This document shows positions 1 through 9,859 of a stretch of DNA of 23,407 nucleotides, piece by piece; positions within the stretch are counted from its first letter, which is position 1, and each line of letters begins with the position of its first letter. Source of the stretch: Sphacelaria rigidula (lineage: Eukaryota > Phaeophyceae > Sphacelariales); contig CAXNAA020000263.1 in NCBI GenBank assembly GCA_964200075.2, positions 1 through 23,407 on the forward strand, in the 5' to 3' direction. The position numbers and the translations under genes are program-made. Below the pieces are notes generated by a model. The model saw nothing but the letters and a program-made list of their open reading frames with translations, did no database searches and was not told the origin of the DNA.

Positions 1-18
1 ATCATGAGTACACAACAG

Positions 19-42
19 CCCCCCCCCCCAAAAAAAAAAAAA
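19..42. repeat. C11/A13 homopolymer junction
   Basis: Eleven C are followed directly by thirteen A. It is a low-complexity tract with no visible gene context. The exact run lengths are prone to sequencing and assembly error. Confidence 0.9.
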
Positions 43-689
43 CCTCCAGGATTCAAAACAGGGGCATGGGGTCTCGGAATTGTTTTTGGGGCACTCTCGG
101 ATGACATCCAAATCCCATTCAAAGCGGTGAGCGAGTCGAAAACCGTTCACCTGTAATATGCAGCAGACTCTCCGTGAGGAGGGAAGGGTGCAAACGAGCC
201 AAGGCTGGCAGCACGGGTGGATAGGAGCCCAAAATGATTCACGACCGGACCCACAAGGACGCATGCAGTTGAATTGCAAGCCATGGTATACTTCGTATTT
301 TGTGGTCGGGGATTACCGTTTGTTTTCTATTTTTGATTCCACATGTCTTATGAAACGGCAAACGTGGGATATATCCGCAATATCACTTCAAGGTGTAGTG
401 ACAACGCGTACTGTACTGTACTGTTCTGTTCTGTCTGTACCTGTACTGTTCTCAGGTGCAGACCCCAATCCTACTGTCACATATTTCGTAATCATGAAAG
501 CATTTTTGTTTTGAACTCACCATACTAGAAATTGTATAAACATAGCTGGTAACGGCAAACTTGAAATAAACTGGATAAAGTGGAGTCCTCATCACCAGTT
601 CCAGTTTAACTGCCAGTACAAACTGGTCCAGTTCACAGATTTTTGCTTTCCACCGCACAATTTCGATCGAAAACGAACGTGCTAAGACA
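43..689. other. Gene-free stretch with a TACTG-type microsatellite at 409-453
   Basis: I see no gene here. Open frames are short, overlap one another and have random-looking composition. The one structured part is 409-453, a degenerate run of TACTG and TTCTG pentamers. Similar TGTACTGTAC-like strings recur inside the palindrome arms near 1370-1400 and 2180-2205, and near 5330 and 9168. Confidence 0.6.
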
Positions 690-860
690 GGCCCTTCGGC
701 CGTATCTTATACAAAAACTAGACTCGAAAACATGCGGTCGAATCGAATTGGTCGCTACGAGGCAGATACGTCCACGGCATTTATGTTCTCAGGTACCTTG
801 AAGGCCATTTTATAGTTCGTTGCGCGCGGCGGGCAGCGTAAAAAGCAGAAAAGCTTATCT
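690..860 (+). repeat. Dispersed repeat R1, copy 1 (inverted partner at 3863-4062)
   Basis: This segment aligns along its length with the reverse complement of 3863-4062. Shared landmarks in order are a 'ggccgtatctt' stretch, 'catgcggtcg', 'tcgaattggtcgc', 'acttatgttct'-like sequence, 'ccattttata' and a GCGCGC-rich GGGCAG end. The copy stops next to the left end of the 869-2695 palindrome. It shows no coding signature. The two copies in opposite orientation are about 3 kb apart, so they could form a very large stem or recombine to invert what lies between them. Confidence 0.7.
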
Positions 861-868
861 TTTGGAGC

Positions 869-2695
869 GAAACGAGCGGCGGAAGAAACGAATGGACACG
901 TATCTCCTGTGTTGCAGACAACCGTGCCAGATGCTACCCTTTCACAGAATTGCGCAAAAGCCATATGGTTCATTCGCAGCTACCTACTCAACCCTGCGGC
1001 ATGGATCACGAACTGAGCGCAGGGATACATACACGTCGGTGATAGGAAACCGACACCACCACACTTTTGGCATGATGTGTTTCTTCTTGTTGGCGAAAAC
1101 TGGAGCATCTGATTTCGTGGCAGGGTCCAGCGACTGAGTTGCGTGTTGGGGTGGGCGGTCGGATTGCCAACGCGCTCATGGACAGTAGAGGCGGTGCAGA
1201 ACTGCTCGTGGTTCACATCTGCTTCGCATCCTCCTGTATGCAAAGAGTCAGGAAGCTGTGCTGTCTGTATATGTCGCGTTGCCCGCTTTTTCTCGACATC
1301 GCGCCTGCATGTTGTGCGAAACATACACACTATCTACTAATACACAACAGTACAGGTCGCCACTTTAGTACAGTCTGTACAGTCTGTACTGTACTATACG
1401 AAGTATATGAGGAAGAAAGTACCGCTCCGCGAATTTCGCGTAGCCTTCTCGAATCAAAGCGTGCAAATTCGCCCGGACATAAACACGTGAGAGCGAACTG
1501 AATCAGTTCCGCCGCGCGAACTCGTTGGAGTCGAAGAAGAATGGGTACGACACGGCCTTAGGCCAACGCTAGTGGCAGCCGATCAAAATTGCTGTCGAAA
1601 ACGGCCTTTTGGGCCCTTCTTCGATTTATACCCGAAAAGAAGGCTAGGCGGATGTCGACGCCTCGGAACGATTCGCTCCACTCGTTCAAACCGTTTTAAG
1701 GCAACTTCGCATTTCCCGCTGGCCGCACTTTTGTTTTTGGCCAAATGAGGCCACAGGACGATTTTCAGTAGAAAACGGTCAGGTGATCAAAATTTCCCCC
1801 TGTTTTGTCAACGCTCGACCGTTTTTTGTTGAAAATCCGTGTGTGGCCAAAAACGAAAGTGCGCCCAGCGGGAAATGCAAAATTGCGCCGGAACGGCCTC
1901 AATGAGTAGAGCAAGTCATTCCAAGGCGTCAGCATCCGCGTAAAACGACGGAGAAGGGCCCAAAATGTAGTTTTGAACATAAATTTTAAACGGCTCCCAT
2001 TAGAGTCGGTCTCAGGCCGTGTCTGGACAAATTTCCCTCGACTCGAACGAGTTCGTGCGGCGCAACTGATTCAGTTCGCTTCCATGTGTTTGGGTCCGGC
2101 CGAATTTGTACGCTTTGAATCGAGAAGGCTAAGCGGAATTCGTGAAGCGGTACGAGTGCTTGTTTGCTTACACTCAATACACAGTACTGTACAGAATGTA
2201 CAGAGTTTTGGAGCAGTGGTGCTGTAGCCTGTCCTGTCTAGATAGTGTATCTTTCGCACAGCATGCAGGCGCGATGTGGGAAAAAAGCGGGCAACGCAAC
2301 ATAAAGACAGCACAGCTTTCTGACTCTCTGCATTCAGGAGGATGCGAAGCAGATCTGAACCACGTGCAGTTTTGCACCGCCTCTACTCGTACAGTCTATG
2401 AGGGCGTTGGCAAGTTGATCGCCCACCCCAACACGCAACTCGGTCGGTGGATCCTGCCACAAAATTATATGCTCAAGTTTTTGCCAACAAAAAAGAAGAG
2501 TGATGGTGTCGTTTTCCCATCACTGCAGTGTATGTATTCCTGTGCTCAGTTCGCGTGATCTATGCCGCAGGGTCGAGTAGGTGGCTGCGAATGAAGTATT
2601 TGGATTTTGCGTAGTTCTGTGAAAGGGTGGTGTCTCGCACGGTCGTCGGCAATATGGGAGTTACGTGCCCCTTCGTCCATCCCGCCGCTCGTTTC
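869..2695. repeat. 1.8 kb near-complete imperfect palindrome (fold-back element)
   Basis: The left arm (869 to about 1780) is matched by the reverse complement of the right arm (about 1816 to 2695), leaving a central loop of only about 35 bp. Anchors are 869-882 with 2682-2695, 1139-1157 with 2420-2438, and 1760-1780 with 1816-1837. Sampled segments such as 1180-1260 against 2316-2400 are roughly 80-85% identical with small indels, so the arms descend from one sequence. No transposase frame is visible. The apparent open frames (980-1330 minus, 2142-2558 plus) are the same palindrome read in both orientations. It resembles a non-autonomous fold-back or long-TIR element. I could not identify a target-site duplication. 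Transcribed across, it would give a long hairpin RNA; that is inference. Confidence 0.85.
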
Positions 2696-2699
2696 ATTC

Positions 2700-3575
2700 G
2701 AAAAAGCGACGAGCTGGGCCAGCCTAAAAACGGATTTAAGCTCTAAAAGCAGTATCTCATCGACATAGACGAGTTGGGCCATGATCCGCATATCGTGTTA
2801 ATCGTCCAATCAAGGGGAAGGTGCCCATCTGCTCAGTCATCTGGGCCATTTTTTTTTCTCTTTGAATAAATCTCATGTCTAGTAATTCCCATAACATACG
2901 GTAATGGCGCTGACACTAAAATCTATATGAAACCCCGAACAATGCATTTAGCGGATCATGGCGATACCCTAACCCTCACCCAATTCGTTATCTATCTCGA
3001 GATATGGCGCGCATATGGTTCCATACTAAGATCAATATTTCACGAGCAGAGGCACTAGACGCCCTAAGTCTGGATATCTGGTCTCAGCTTGTGAGAGCTG
3101 TGCTATGAAATTTGGTATGGAGAACAGCTAGTACATTATAAATGGAAGAAAAACAGCTTTTTACATTTTTTTCTCTTTTTTTCTTCTTCATTTTTTCGTG
3201 ATTCTAAAGGAGTTTTTTAGGAGAAATGAACATTGCTCTTGGGCCTTATTTATGTTTTTAGCTCAATTCTCAAAATTGTGATTCGAAACTTAGTATGGAG
3301 AACGACAGAGGTATGCTGAATAGAAGAAGGGTCTGCAATTATTTTTTTGGCAGAGGTTCGGGCGTTCTCGTGAAACAGTGGTCGTTACCATACTAAAAAC
3401 GCCCTAAACCAGCGAAAACAAAATCAACACCAACCTGATTCTTTTTTATTGGTGCATCATGACATCATGACCTCGCGAAGTCCCGCGCAAAGTTTTAAAA
3501 CACAAGCACCAAACGTGTGCCGATAGACGGTCTGCAGAACTCTGTTCCGAATTTCCGCCGGCCCGGTTTAGAAAA
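2700..3575. other. Gene-free AT-rich stretch with recurring GTATGGAGAA motifs
   Basis: No gene is seen. T-rich and A-rich tracts occur around 3155-3200. A degenerate motif, 'gaaatttggtatggagaac' at 3106-3124 and 'gaaacttagtatggagaac' at 3285-3303, is directly repeated about 180 bp apart. Inverted versions occur near 3022 and 3388, and the same 'aatttggtatg' string sits inside the hairpin element at 3576-3843. These look like decayed copies of one fold-back family. Near 2706 and 2769 the strings ACGAGCTGGGCCA and ACGAGTTGGGCCA recur; related strings are found near 3864 (minus) and 13446. Confidence 0.45.
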
Positions 3576-3843
3576 GGCGAATTCGCAATTTTTTATTTGA
3601 AGTTGGACAATAAAATTTGGTATGCACAATCAACAGGACATGAAAAAAAGCTGTGTGTGGGGTCCCAAAGTTTTTTTTTTTCGAGAGTTTAGGGCTATAA
3701 TCAGTTTCAAGGTTTCGATAAAATGCTGTTGAATCACACAAAAAAATCCTTTATGACCCCGCACACTGCTGTTCTTCATGCCCTGTTAATTGTCCATACC
3801 AAATTTCACTGTCTAACTCTGAGTAAAAAATTGCGAATTCGCC
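3576..3843. repeat. 268 bp inverted-repeat element (MITE-like hairpin)
   Basis: Two 89 bp arms, 3576-3664 and 3755-3843, are reverse complements with about 14 mismatches (about 84% identity), mostly transitions. The loop is 90 bp. The outer 19 bp of each arm, starting GGCGAATTCGC, match perfectly. There is no internal gene. The equal arm lengths and sharp ends fit a miniature inverted-repeat element. I did not find a convincing target-site duplication at the ends. Confidence 0.85.
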
Positions 3844-3862
3844 TGCACACTACAAATCCGCT

Positions 3863-4062
3863 TGTAGGATGGCCCAGCTCGTATTGTTTTCTGTTTTCAA
3901 CCCTGCCCGTCGCGCGCATCTAAATATAAAATGGACTTGAAGCCATCTAAGAACATAAGTGCCGTGTACGCATCTGATACGGCCTCGTCGCGACCAATTC
4001 GATGCGACCGCATGATTTCGAGTCGATTTGTTTTCATGAAGATACGGCCTTCGACCCTTTTC
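3863..4062 (-). repeat. Dispersed repeat R1, copy 2 (inverted relative to 690-860)
   Basis: This is the reverse-complement partner of 690-860. It abuts and slightly overlaps the left edge of the palindrome at 4055-4530. Its outer end carries the reverse complement of ACGAGCTGGGCCA, a string also found near 2706, 2769 and 13446. It is noncoding by appearance. Confidence 0.7.
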
Positions 4063-4793
4063 ATGGGGGCAAATCTGGACTTGTACGAATCTGAGAATTT
4101 CAACTCGCCTGCCGGCGATTTTCTCCCATGGATTGATTTTCCGAACCCCAGCCCGTTGGGCAGTGTTTCTGAGCAAGCGGTGTGACAAAACCGGATCAAC
4201 TGTTCGAGTCCCTGGACGTTAAGGTTTGGTATGTCACCTCTTTGCTCAAATCGAGACACTCTCGAATATGTGTGTGCGAGGGACAGACTTGCGCCGCAAA
4301 TCTGTTTTCTGTGCACGCATACTTGAGAGTGTCTCGATTTGAGAATAAACGTGACATAACAGAAGTCAGCGTGGACAGAAACGGAGAATTCATATGAATT
4401 TCTCGCAGCTAGCCGGGATGCGTTGCCCAACGGACTGGAGTCCGAAAAATCAGCCCACGGGAGAATATCATCTGCAGACGGACCGGAATCCTTAGATTTG
4501 TACAACTCCAGTTTTTTCCCCATAAAACCCAGTCTTTTCTTTACACAAAATGACATGATTTTTGCTGCTCGTGGTGTTGTCTTCACTTCAGGGCAGTCAG
4601 ACGCTATTCCAGGCCACATCCCGGAGATTTTCAAGTTCAATACATTGTGCCAAATTTGACAGATGACGTATACCAGTATATGACCAACATTGGTCAAGTC
4701 GGATTCTGGCGAGGGGTGCGTGGTAGCGTAGACTACGAGAGAATAGTCGTCCGGGGGGGTGCTCTCTACAGTGATTCCATGGGTGGTATCCAC
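3897..4793 (-). CDS. Unrecognised 298-residue open frame across a palindrome; probably not a gene
   Basis: This is the second longest ATG-initiated open frame in the window that is not an antisense shadow of the EsV-1-7 gene. A run this long is unlikely by chance: I estimate about 0.001 expected in random DNA of this size. I recognise no domain. The frame reads one palindrome arm in sense and the other in antisense, which a conserved protein would not normally do, and arm-to-arm differences are not concentrated at third positions. It may be a relic of an element-encoded protein or a by-product of the repeat. It is kept only because of its length. Confidence 0.12.
   Translation of the reverse strand: MDTTHGITVESTPPDDYSLVVYATTHPSPESDLTNVGHILVYVICQIWHNVLNLKISGMWPGIASDCPEVKTTPRAAKIMSFCVKKRLGFMGKKLELYKSKDSGPSADDILPWADFSDSSPLGNASRLAARNSYEFSVSVHADFCYVTFILKSRHSQVCVHRKQICGASLSLAHTYSRVSRFEQRGDIPNLNVQGLEQLIRFCHTACSETLPNGLGFGKSIHGRKSPAGELKFSDSYKSRFAPMKRVEGRIFMKTNRLEIMRSHRIGRDEAVSDAYTALMFLDGFKSILYLDARDGQG
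4055..4530. repeat. 475 bp imperfect palindrome with a perfect 19 bp inner stem
   Basis: Arms of about 235 bp meet near 4294. The 19 bp at 4245-4263 is the exact reverse complement of 4325-4343. Farther out, 4063 pairs with 4523 on the same axis, so arm lengths are nearly conserved. Arm identity is roughly 70%. Both arms look protein-like when translated outward-in, for example 'LPWIDF' and 'LPWADF'. Differences between arms are nevertheless spread over all three codon positions, which argues against selection on a protein. A 298-codon open frame (3897-4793, minus) runs straight through the element. Confidence 0.8.
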
Positions 4794-5640
4794 CGCTTTG
4801 GCCTCTGCCGTGAGAATGGCAACATTTCTGGATGAGATGAAAAGTTTCTTCGGGATTTTTGAAGTACGTAAATAATGATAAAAAGTCGTTATCCGGAGAT
4901 TTCATCTACGCATCCCCTCCCCCGTCAAATCAATCGTCACACGGGTGGTATTTACCGTTTGGGTGCGTTAACAAAAAAGATGCACCTAAGCACATGAGCA
5001 CGTCGATAGAACGTGCAAATTATAAGCATTGGACAAATTTGTGGGGTAAAATCGAGAAGACTCATTCGCGGAAGTCAGATTCGCAGGAAACCCATGATGG
5101 TTTCACTAATTTGTTGAAAATGATTTTGCGCACCCAGGGTCGTTCTCTGCAGGCGCGTGGTATCGCTTTCTGTTATAGCCTGAGAATAGGCAGGCGGCGA
5201 ATCATCTTTCAAGTACGAGATTGTACCGTGGTACTCTATGGTGTAATACAGCGCTGTACTCTGTATAGAATCATCATAGTTCAGGATAGTGCCGAGCGGT
5301 AGTACGTACTGCAGATCGGTGTGCGAGAAGAGTACAGTACCGTCCGTTGCGGTGATCCATACGGCACTGCAGTGCAGTGTGTAGGGCACGGCATCGACAC
5401 TTTTCATCTGCTTGTCAAACGCCGTAACGTGTGCTACGCAGCTGCCCCAGCACCTGGCACAGGTAGGCTCGGTCCGTGCTGTCACGAAACGGTCTGCTGC
5501 TGCGGTTTGAAAGGTATGAGCGCCTGTTGCCTTGTTATCGTACGTCACTGTACGCACGCCACCTTCCTGCAAATTGGGGAGACTCTAGCTTTCCCCTGAT
5601 CTGTAGCGTACATTGGAGGATGTTCGTGCGGAAATAGAAA
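4531..5640. other. Gene-free stretch; unsupported minus-strand frame at 5075-5572
   Basis: No gene is established. The longest frame (5075-5572, minus, 165 codons) has an ordinary amino-acid mix but no recognisable domain, and its length is about what chance predicts once in this window. TGTACTG-like strings occur at 5225-5345. Nothing else structured is seen. Confidence 0.4.
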
Positions 5641-5725
5641 ATCTCGATCTGAGCTGCCTCGATCTCTGGGTCATTTTGGGGTCGATAAGAAGTAAATCCT
5701 GATCTGAGCTCCCCCGATCTTCGTA
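5641..5725 (+). repeat. Short direct repeat around GATCTGAGCT
   Basis: The segment beginning at 5641 (CTCGATCTGAGCTGCCTCGAT) and the one near 5698 (CCTGATCTGAGCTCCCCCGAT) are about 57 bp apart and match at most positions. A partial third copy, CCTGATCTG, lies near 5595. It is probably a local tandem duplication. Confidence 0.6.
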
Positions 5726-5769
5726 CAGATGAAGATTTCATCACGATTTGTGTCGCCGTTAAAACTAGT

Positions 5770-6440
5770 CTTATCCCCGCCACCCCGCCCCGTTTCTCCT
5801 CACCCGGGGATAAAATGGCTCTATCCCCTCCCTAGACACGAGGGGGTGGATGTGCTCTACCGTTTTCGCTTTTTACATGGGCATTTGACACACGAATGGC
5901 GATGCCCCGAAACACGCGGGGGGCATCGCCAGAACGTATCTGCCTCATTATATTCCCATGTGAGACCCCTCCTGCTCCCATCCTCTTTCCCGGGGATGAA
6001 ATCAACACATTTCGAACCCAAACCCTCCCTGGACAATCTCAACGGAAATGGGGGTCTTGACCGACGTTTGAGCCATGTGCGGCCGGACAGCAACATATCT
6101 TAACGCGTGACCGATACCAATATGAAGCGAACAATCTAATGATACGTTTTCCTCAACCCTTTGGCGCTGAGAGGTCATCTGTTGACCTGGCATCAGTTGT
6201 ACTAAAAAGAAGTGTATGCATGATCCCGATGGAATGCCCTCGCGGTCTTGGGGTTAACCTGTTGATGTACTGCCCCTGCCCCTTCCCCGCTTCTCCTCCC
6301 GGAGGATAAAATCATCTTACCCCCTCTACGAACAAGCTCAGCGGGGAAGGAGGACGTTATCAGGCATGTGAGCCATTTAACAGCTAGTCTGAACACAAGA
6401 TTGGTACCAATAGAGAGCATACAAGCTACCCTATCGCATA
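5770..6440 (+). repeat. Clustered copies of a C-rich dispersed repeat
   Basis: Three degenerate copies of one family lie here. The marker is a C-rich run ending in GGGGATAAAAT or a close variant: near 5800-5815, 5988-6003 and 6297-6310. Other shared markers are GATGCCCC followed by ACACGCG (5899-5918), a GAGCCAT string (6070 and 6368) and GGTACCAATA or GATACCAATA (6112 and 6400). A further partial copy is at 8145-8280. No coding sign and no clear terminal structure are seen. Confidence 0.6.
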
Positions 6441-6520
6441 CGAGCTGGTTTGTGCTCATCACACAAAAAACATTCATCGGCAAAACCTCACGCCACTTCA
6501 AGTAGTTAGACGCTGAAATT
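6433..6520 (+). repeat. 88 bp dispersed module, copy 1
   Basis: The 16 bp ATCGCATACGAGCTGG at 6433-6448 recurs exactly at 13439-13454. The string AGTTNGACGCTGAAATT follows 71 bp after the start in both places (6504 and 13510). The identical spacing indicates a shared 88 bp module although the middle has diverged. Partial copies of the left half lie at 7908-7958 (minus) and 8248-8278 (plus). The right half merges into the palindrome that begins near 6500. Confidence 0.7.
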
Positions 6521-7150
6521 TTGCACACATGCTCTATTGGTCATAACGCAACTCTTCAAGGTCGAGATTTTGTTTTTTTTCTCCACTTGTTGACTTTTTC
6601 CACCGTTTTCGGGAGTCCCAGGTTCTTGGGGGGAAGCTTTGATCCATTCTAACCCCGTAAAGCTGTAAAAATACAAAAATAGAAAATCCTTGTTCATCCG
6701 AAGTTGCCAAATGACCCCCACCATAGGTGTGCAAAATCAAGGTCTAAATTTTTTAAACCGCGTGAGGTATTTCGCGTTTATGCGATGAACTGTGCCGTAT
6801 CACGATGAAATCGCAAACTACTTGATTTTTGTATGAAAATGACGTCTTTGAGCTTCCTTTGTCGTGATCATGAAAATACAAGCATCAGGTAATCGATTTT
6901 TGCCACGAAATTTTGTGGGGCCCCTCCTTGAGTTATGCGGCGACAACTTGCTCACGACAAAATAAAGAAAACGCAGAGCCGGTTTTCCGAGATCCCAGAA
7001 TGGAGACTACTTCGAAAAAACGACATGAATCCCGTCGGACCCCCGAAGAGCGGTGAAAACAGCATGAAGTCAAGACACCATGTCCATCAAAATTTGCGTA
7101 ATGATCCAGATCACATTTGTGCAAAGTTTCAGGGTCTTACTCCTGATAAC
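6500..7150. repeat. 0.65 kb degenerate palindrome centred near 6824
   Basis: The left half reads as the reverse complement of the right half along one axis. Anchors are 6513-6531 with 7114-7132, 6601-6620 with 7036-7055, 6644-6650 with 6997-7003, and 6700-6708 with about 6939-6947. All sums fall between 13645 and 13656, so the arms are collinear. Identity is lower than in the 869-2695 palindrome and the central 180 bp are hard to align, so it is older. The frames at 6506-6724 (minus) and 6935-7177 (plus) are the two arms read in equivalent directions and are not counted as genes. Confidence 0.65.
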
Positions 7151-7360
7151 TGCGTGAAGGTTTGTGCGAGAATGTAAGCTTGAAGCGTGCAACTTCTAAC
7201 TACTTGGTTTTAGTATTTCAACGCATTTTTTGGTGAATTTCACGTCAAGGCAAGAAACAATTTATGATATTTTCGAGTTTCTCGATCAACTTTTGTACAT
7301 GTGTTCCTTGGACTATTCCGGGACGCAGCATATTGTCTGTTATTCTTTTCAGGCATTGTG

Positions 7361-7405
7361 TACCAGCTTTCGGGATCTGTGTATTGGGACCCCCGGAAGC
7401 TGGTA
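7361..7405. repeat. Hairpin TACCAGCTT/AAGCTGGTA, core of a decayed palindrome
   Basis: TACCAGCTTTCGGG at 7361-7374 pairs with CCCCCGGAAGCTGGTA at 7390-7405 with one mismatch and a loop of about 15 nt. Weak inverted similarity extends outward to roughly 7290 and 7470, suggesting another eroded fold-back element. No terminator-type T-run follows. Confidence 0.6.
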
Positions 7406-7521
7406 GAGGACGTAGAATCTTGAAATCGTGTCAAGAATACAATCTGTCCATGTGAAGCATCAATACCTACGGAACTGCCAAGTTTGAGGGTGATCTGAGC
7501 TTTTCTACTCGAGATGAAAGA

Positions 7522-7540
7522 GGAGCCGTTACGAGGCTCC
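7522..7540. repeat. Small hairpin GGAGCC/GGCTCC
   Basis: A perfect 6 bp stem with a 7 nt loop. It has no adjacent gene and no T-run, so a regulatory role is not supported. Confidence 0.5.
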
Positions 7541-8144
7541 CTGGGTCTTTCGTGCGTATGATGAGTGGAATTTAGAGGACGCCAAGACTGCACATTACCG
7601 TAAAATCACGGTTTCGGGTATTCCTCGACCCCGTTGCAACCGTTTTCAAATATTTTTTCCCTGTTCGATTCCCGAGCTGTTGGTAGTTACCACGACTCGA
7701 GCATGTGGAAGTTCGGTGAAAATTGGACTCGTAGCTCGTGTTTTCAATTTCAGAACAGTTTGAAGGGCGCTGATTGGTCAAAGTACTTCGTCGCCCTTAG
7801 CGCTACCAGTGTGGCCCTGAACACATATTTGGTGATGTCACGCTCTTCGGCTGTTTATAGTGGTATGATATTATGTATGCGACTATTGTGTAGGTATTGC
7901 GAAAGACATTTGCCGATGACACAATTTTGGGTGATGAGCGTGAACCAGCTCGTAATACTTTTCGTTTTTTTCAAGGGATTACAGACACCCCGGGGGCCAT
8001 ATTGTCCCATCCCCTCCTCACGTATGTGCTGCGTTCATGATCTACTTCAAAATTGATTTGATGGGTTGATTGATTCATTGTCGTGCTTGAACTGACATCC
8101 CAGCGATCCAGCTGTGGTCACGTGATGTGGCTAGGGCCAGTTGA
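7541..8144. other. Gene-free stretch with an inverted partial copy of the 88 bp module
   Basis: No gene is recognised; the longest frame (7634-8056, plus, 140 codons) is within chance expectation and has no visible domain. The segment 7908-7958 is the reverse complement of the left half of the module at 6433, with good matches around GAGCTGGTT, GCTCATCAC and TCATCGGCAAA. The segment 7680-7745 weakly resembles 13690-13740, so these two parts of the window share more of a decayed element. Confidence 0.45.
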
Positions 8145-8280
8145 AACGAATGCGATGCCCCTGAACACGCGAGTGGTCACTCGAGCGTATGCATCTTACT
8201 CGCTGATTCGAGGCCATCCTTCCCCCTCTCCCCGACGATGAGATGAGCATACAAGCTGATTCACGGTCATCACCCAGATG
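8145..8280 (+). repeat. Partial copy of the C-rich repeat plus 88 bp module
   Basis: CGAATGCGATGCCCC followed by ACACGCG matches 5893-5918. A C-rich run with GATGAGAT follows, then GCATACAAGCTG and GGTCATCAC at 8248-8272, which match the module at 6437 onward. The same order of blocks as in 5890-6480 shows that the C-rich repeat and the module belong to one larger element. Confidence 0.55.
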
Positions 8281-9859
8281 TGTCAGTCTTACTTTTCGTG
8301 CAAGTATTTGTAACAAGAAATGAAGCTCCTCTCATCCCCTCGCGCACTGCTGCAACGCCCAACCCCAGCTCTAGACGCGTGGACTTATTGATTGTGGTCT
8401 ACATGAGATGTTCCCGAAGTTTCAGCGCATAGTAGCGACGACAGGGCGCGCACGATCGTGCCTCCTGATCCAGGCATCTCTACAGTCGATACCGGAATGG
8501 CTTTTCTACAGATTGTCGTCCTCCAGAGGCGCCTGCAGAACTGATCTCTGTTTGTTTGTGAGCACTGTAACCTCCCAGGTGGTCATGATGCGGAAGTGAG
8601 TCCACTACCATATCCACATATGCATTCACTCACGGTGCACAGAATCTCGGCGGCTAGATGGCCGTTTGAGAGCATACAGACGGTATCGCTCAAAATCGGG
8701 GTTTGCTTTTGTTTAAATCGCTTGTGGAAGGAAAGGGGCTGTGCTTCGGTACACACACTGGCTGTGGTGTGCCCGACTGGTGCACCAGGTTTCACTTTGG
8801 TGCCTTGGGCGGCGGTCGAGAACTTCAAAGTCAAAAATGACGTGTAAATGTCGAAAATGGCACCGGTCAACCGTCGAAAGATACACCAGCTGCAGTTACG
8901 CCGCATAATCCTCGTACCAAGCCATACTGGCGTAACCGCTGCGCCCCTGCGGCAGCACAGGAGGGATGGGAACAAGTGCACAACCGTACTTGCCAGCGCT
9001 GTGGGTCTGGCCCCGCCACATCGCCCGGCCAAACGATATGCTGCCATGAATCATATGTCGGCATTAACAGGGCATCTAGTGTTGTGTTCCCAGTGCACGC
9101 CGTATTGGACTGCAGGCGACAGAAAACTGTGCACGATTGCACTGCAGAGCACGGTGCAGCAGCTTTGTACAGTAGTCACGCATGAGGCAAAGGGGTGCAG
9201 CACATCACACACTTTCATACGGTAATTTATGTGAAGTTTTCAGCTTCGAAGGCGGCGCAATCGGCTGTACAAAGCATGCATGCACAAAAGTGTGTCGTGT
9301 TACTTGCTCGTTAAAGCCAATGACCTAATTATTTTTCACGTGGACTGAATACATCATGCACTAGCCGGTACGCGTTCTGTTGGTCTCGTACCCTGAGCGT
9401 GGTCGCCACCTATCGGCGTTTCATTGTGCACGAGATGCATTAATGAAAAGCACCACTATTCAGATCACCACACGCGGAAAATCAACACTTTTTCAGCCAG
9501 AAATTTACACCGACGATGCCGCCCTGAGCGAAGCTTGCCACTGATGCCACGCGGTGGACCGGTACTCCATTGTGTCGGGCCCGCCGCTCGTGTGAACTGT
9601 GTCTACTTCACGGCTGATATCAGTCGGATGCTTGTGAAATGCTTCTTCTATGCGCACATTCCGATATTGGATTTTTTTTTTTTCCCGCGCACGACTGGTA
9701 TGTCATCAACAAATAACACGGGATTTTACGGATTGAGGACGGATTTTCTTCAGGCTGAATCTCGTGACCCTTGAGGCCGCTCCTCATGACAAACCAAAAG
9801 TTGATCCTGTGATGATGCTTCGTCGGTCCTTGTCCGTCGTTTAATGCCCTGAAAGAGAG
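8281..9859. other. Gene-free stretch with unsupported minus-strand frames at 8583-9142
   Basis: No gene is established. Two overlapping minus-strand frames, 8867-9142 and 8583-9047, have somewhat protein-like composition, for example 'TYDSWQHIVWPGD' in the first. They could be pieces of a broken or spliced gene, but I recognise no domain and both lengths are within chance. A run of T at 9670-9683 is the only low-complexity tract. Confidence 0.35.

Noticed and set aside
980-2558. Pair of similar proteins encoded at 980-1330 (minus) and 2142-2558 (plus)
   Set aside because: They are the two arms of one palindrome read in equivalent directions. There is no domain, and small indels shift the frames.
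5075-5572. 165-codon minus-strand frame as a gene
   Set aside because: No domain is recognised, and about one frame of this length is expected by chance in the window.
8583-9142. Two overlapping minus-strand frames as a frameshifted gene
   Set aside because: Composition is mildly protein-like, but there is no recognisable motif and neither length is significant.
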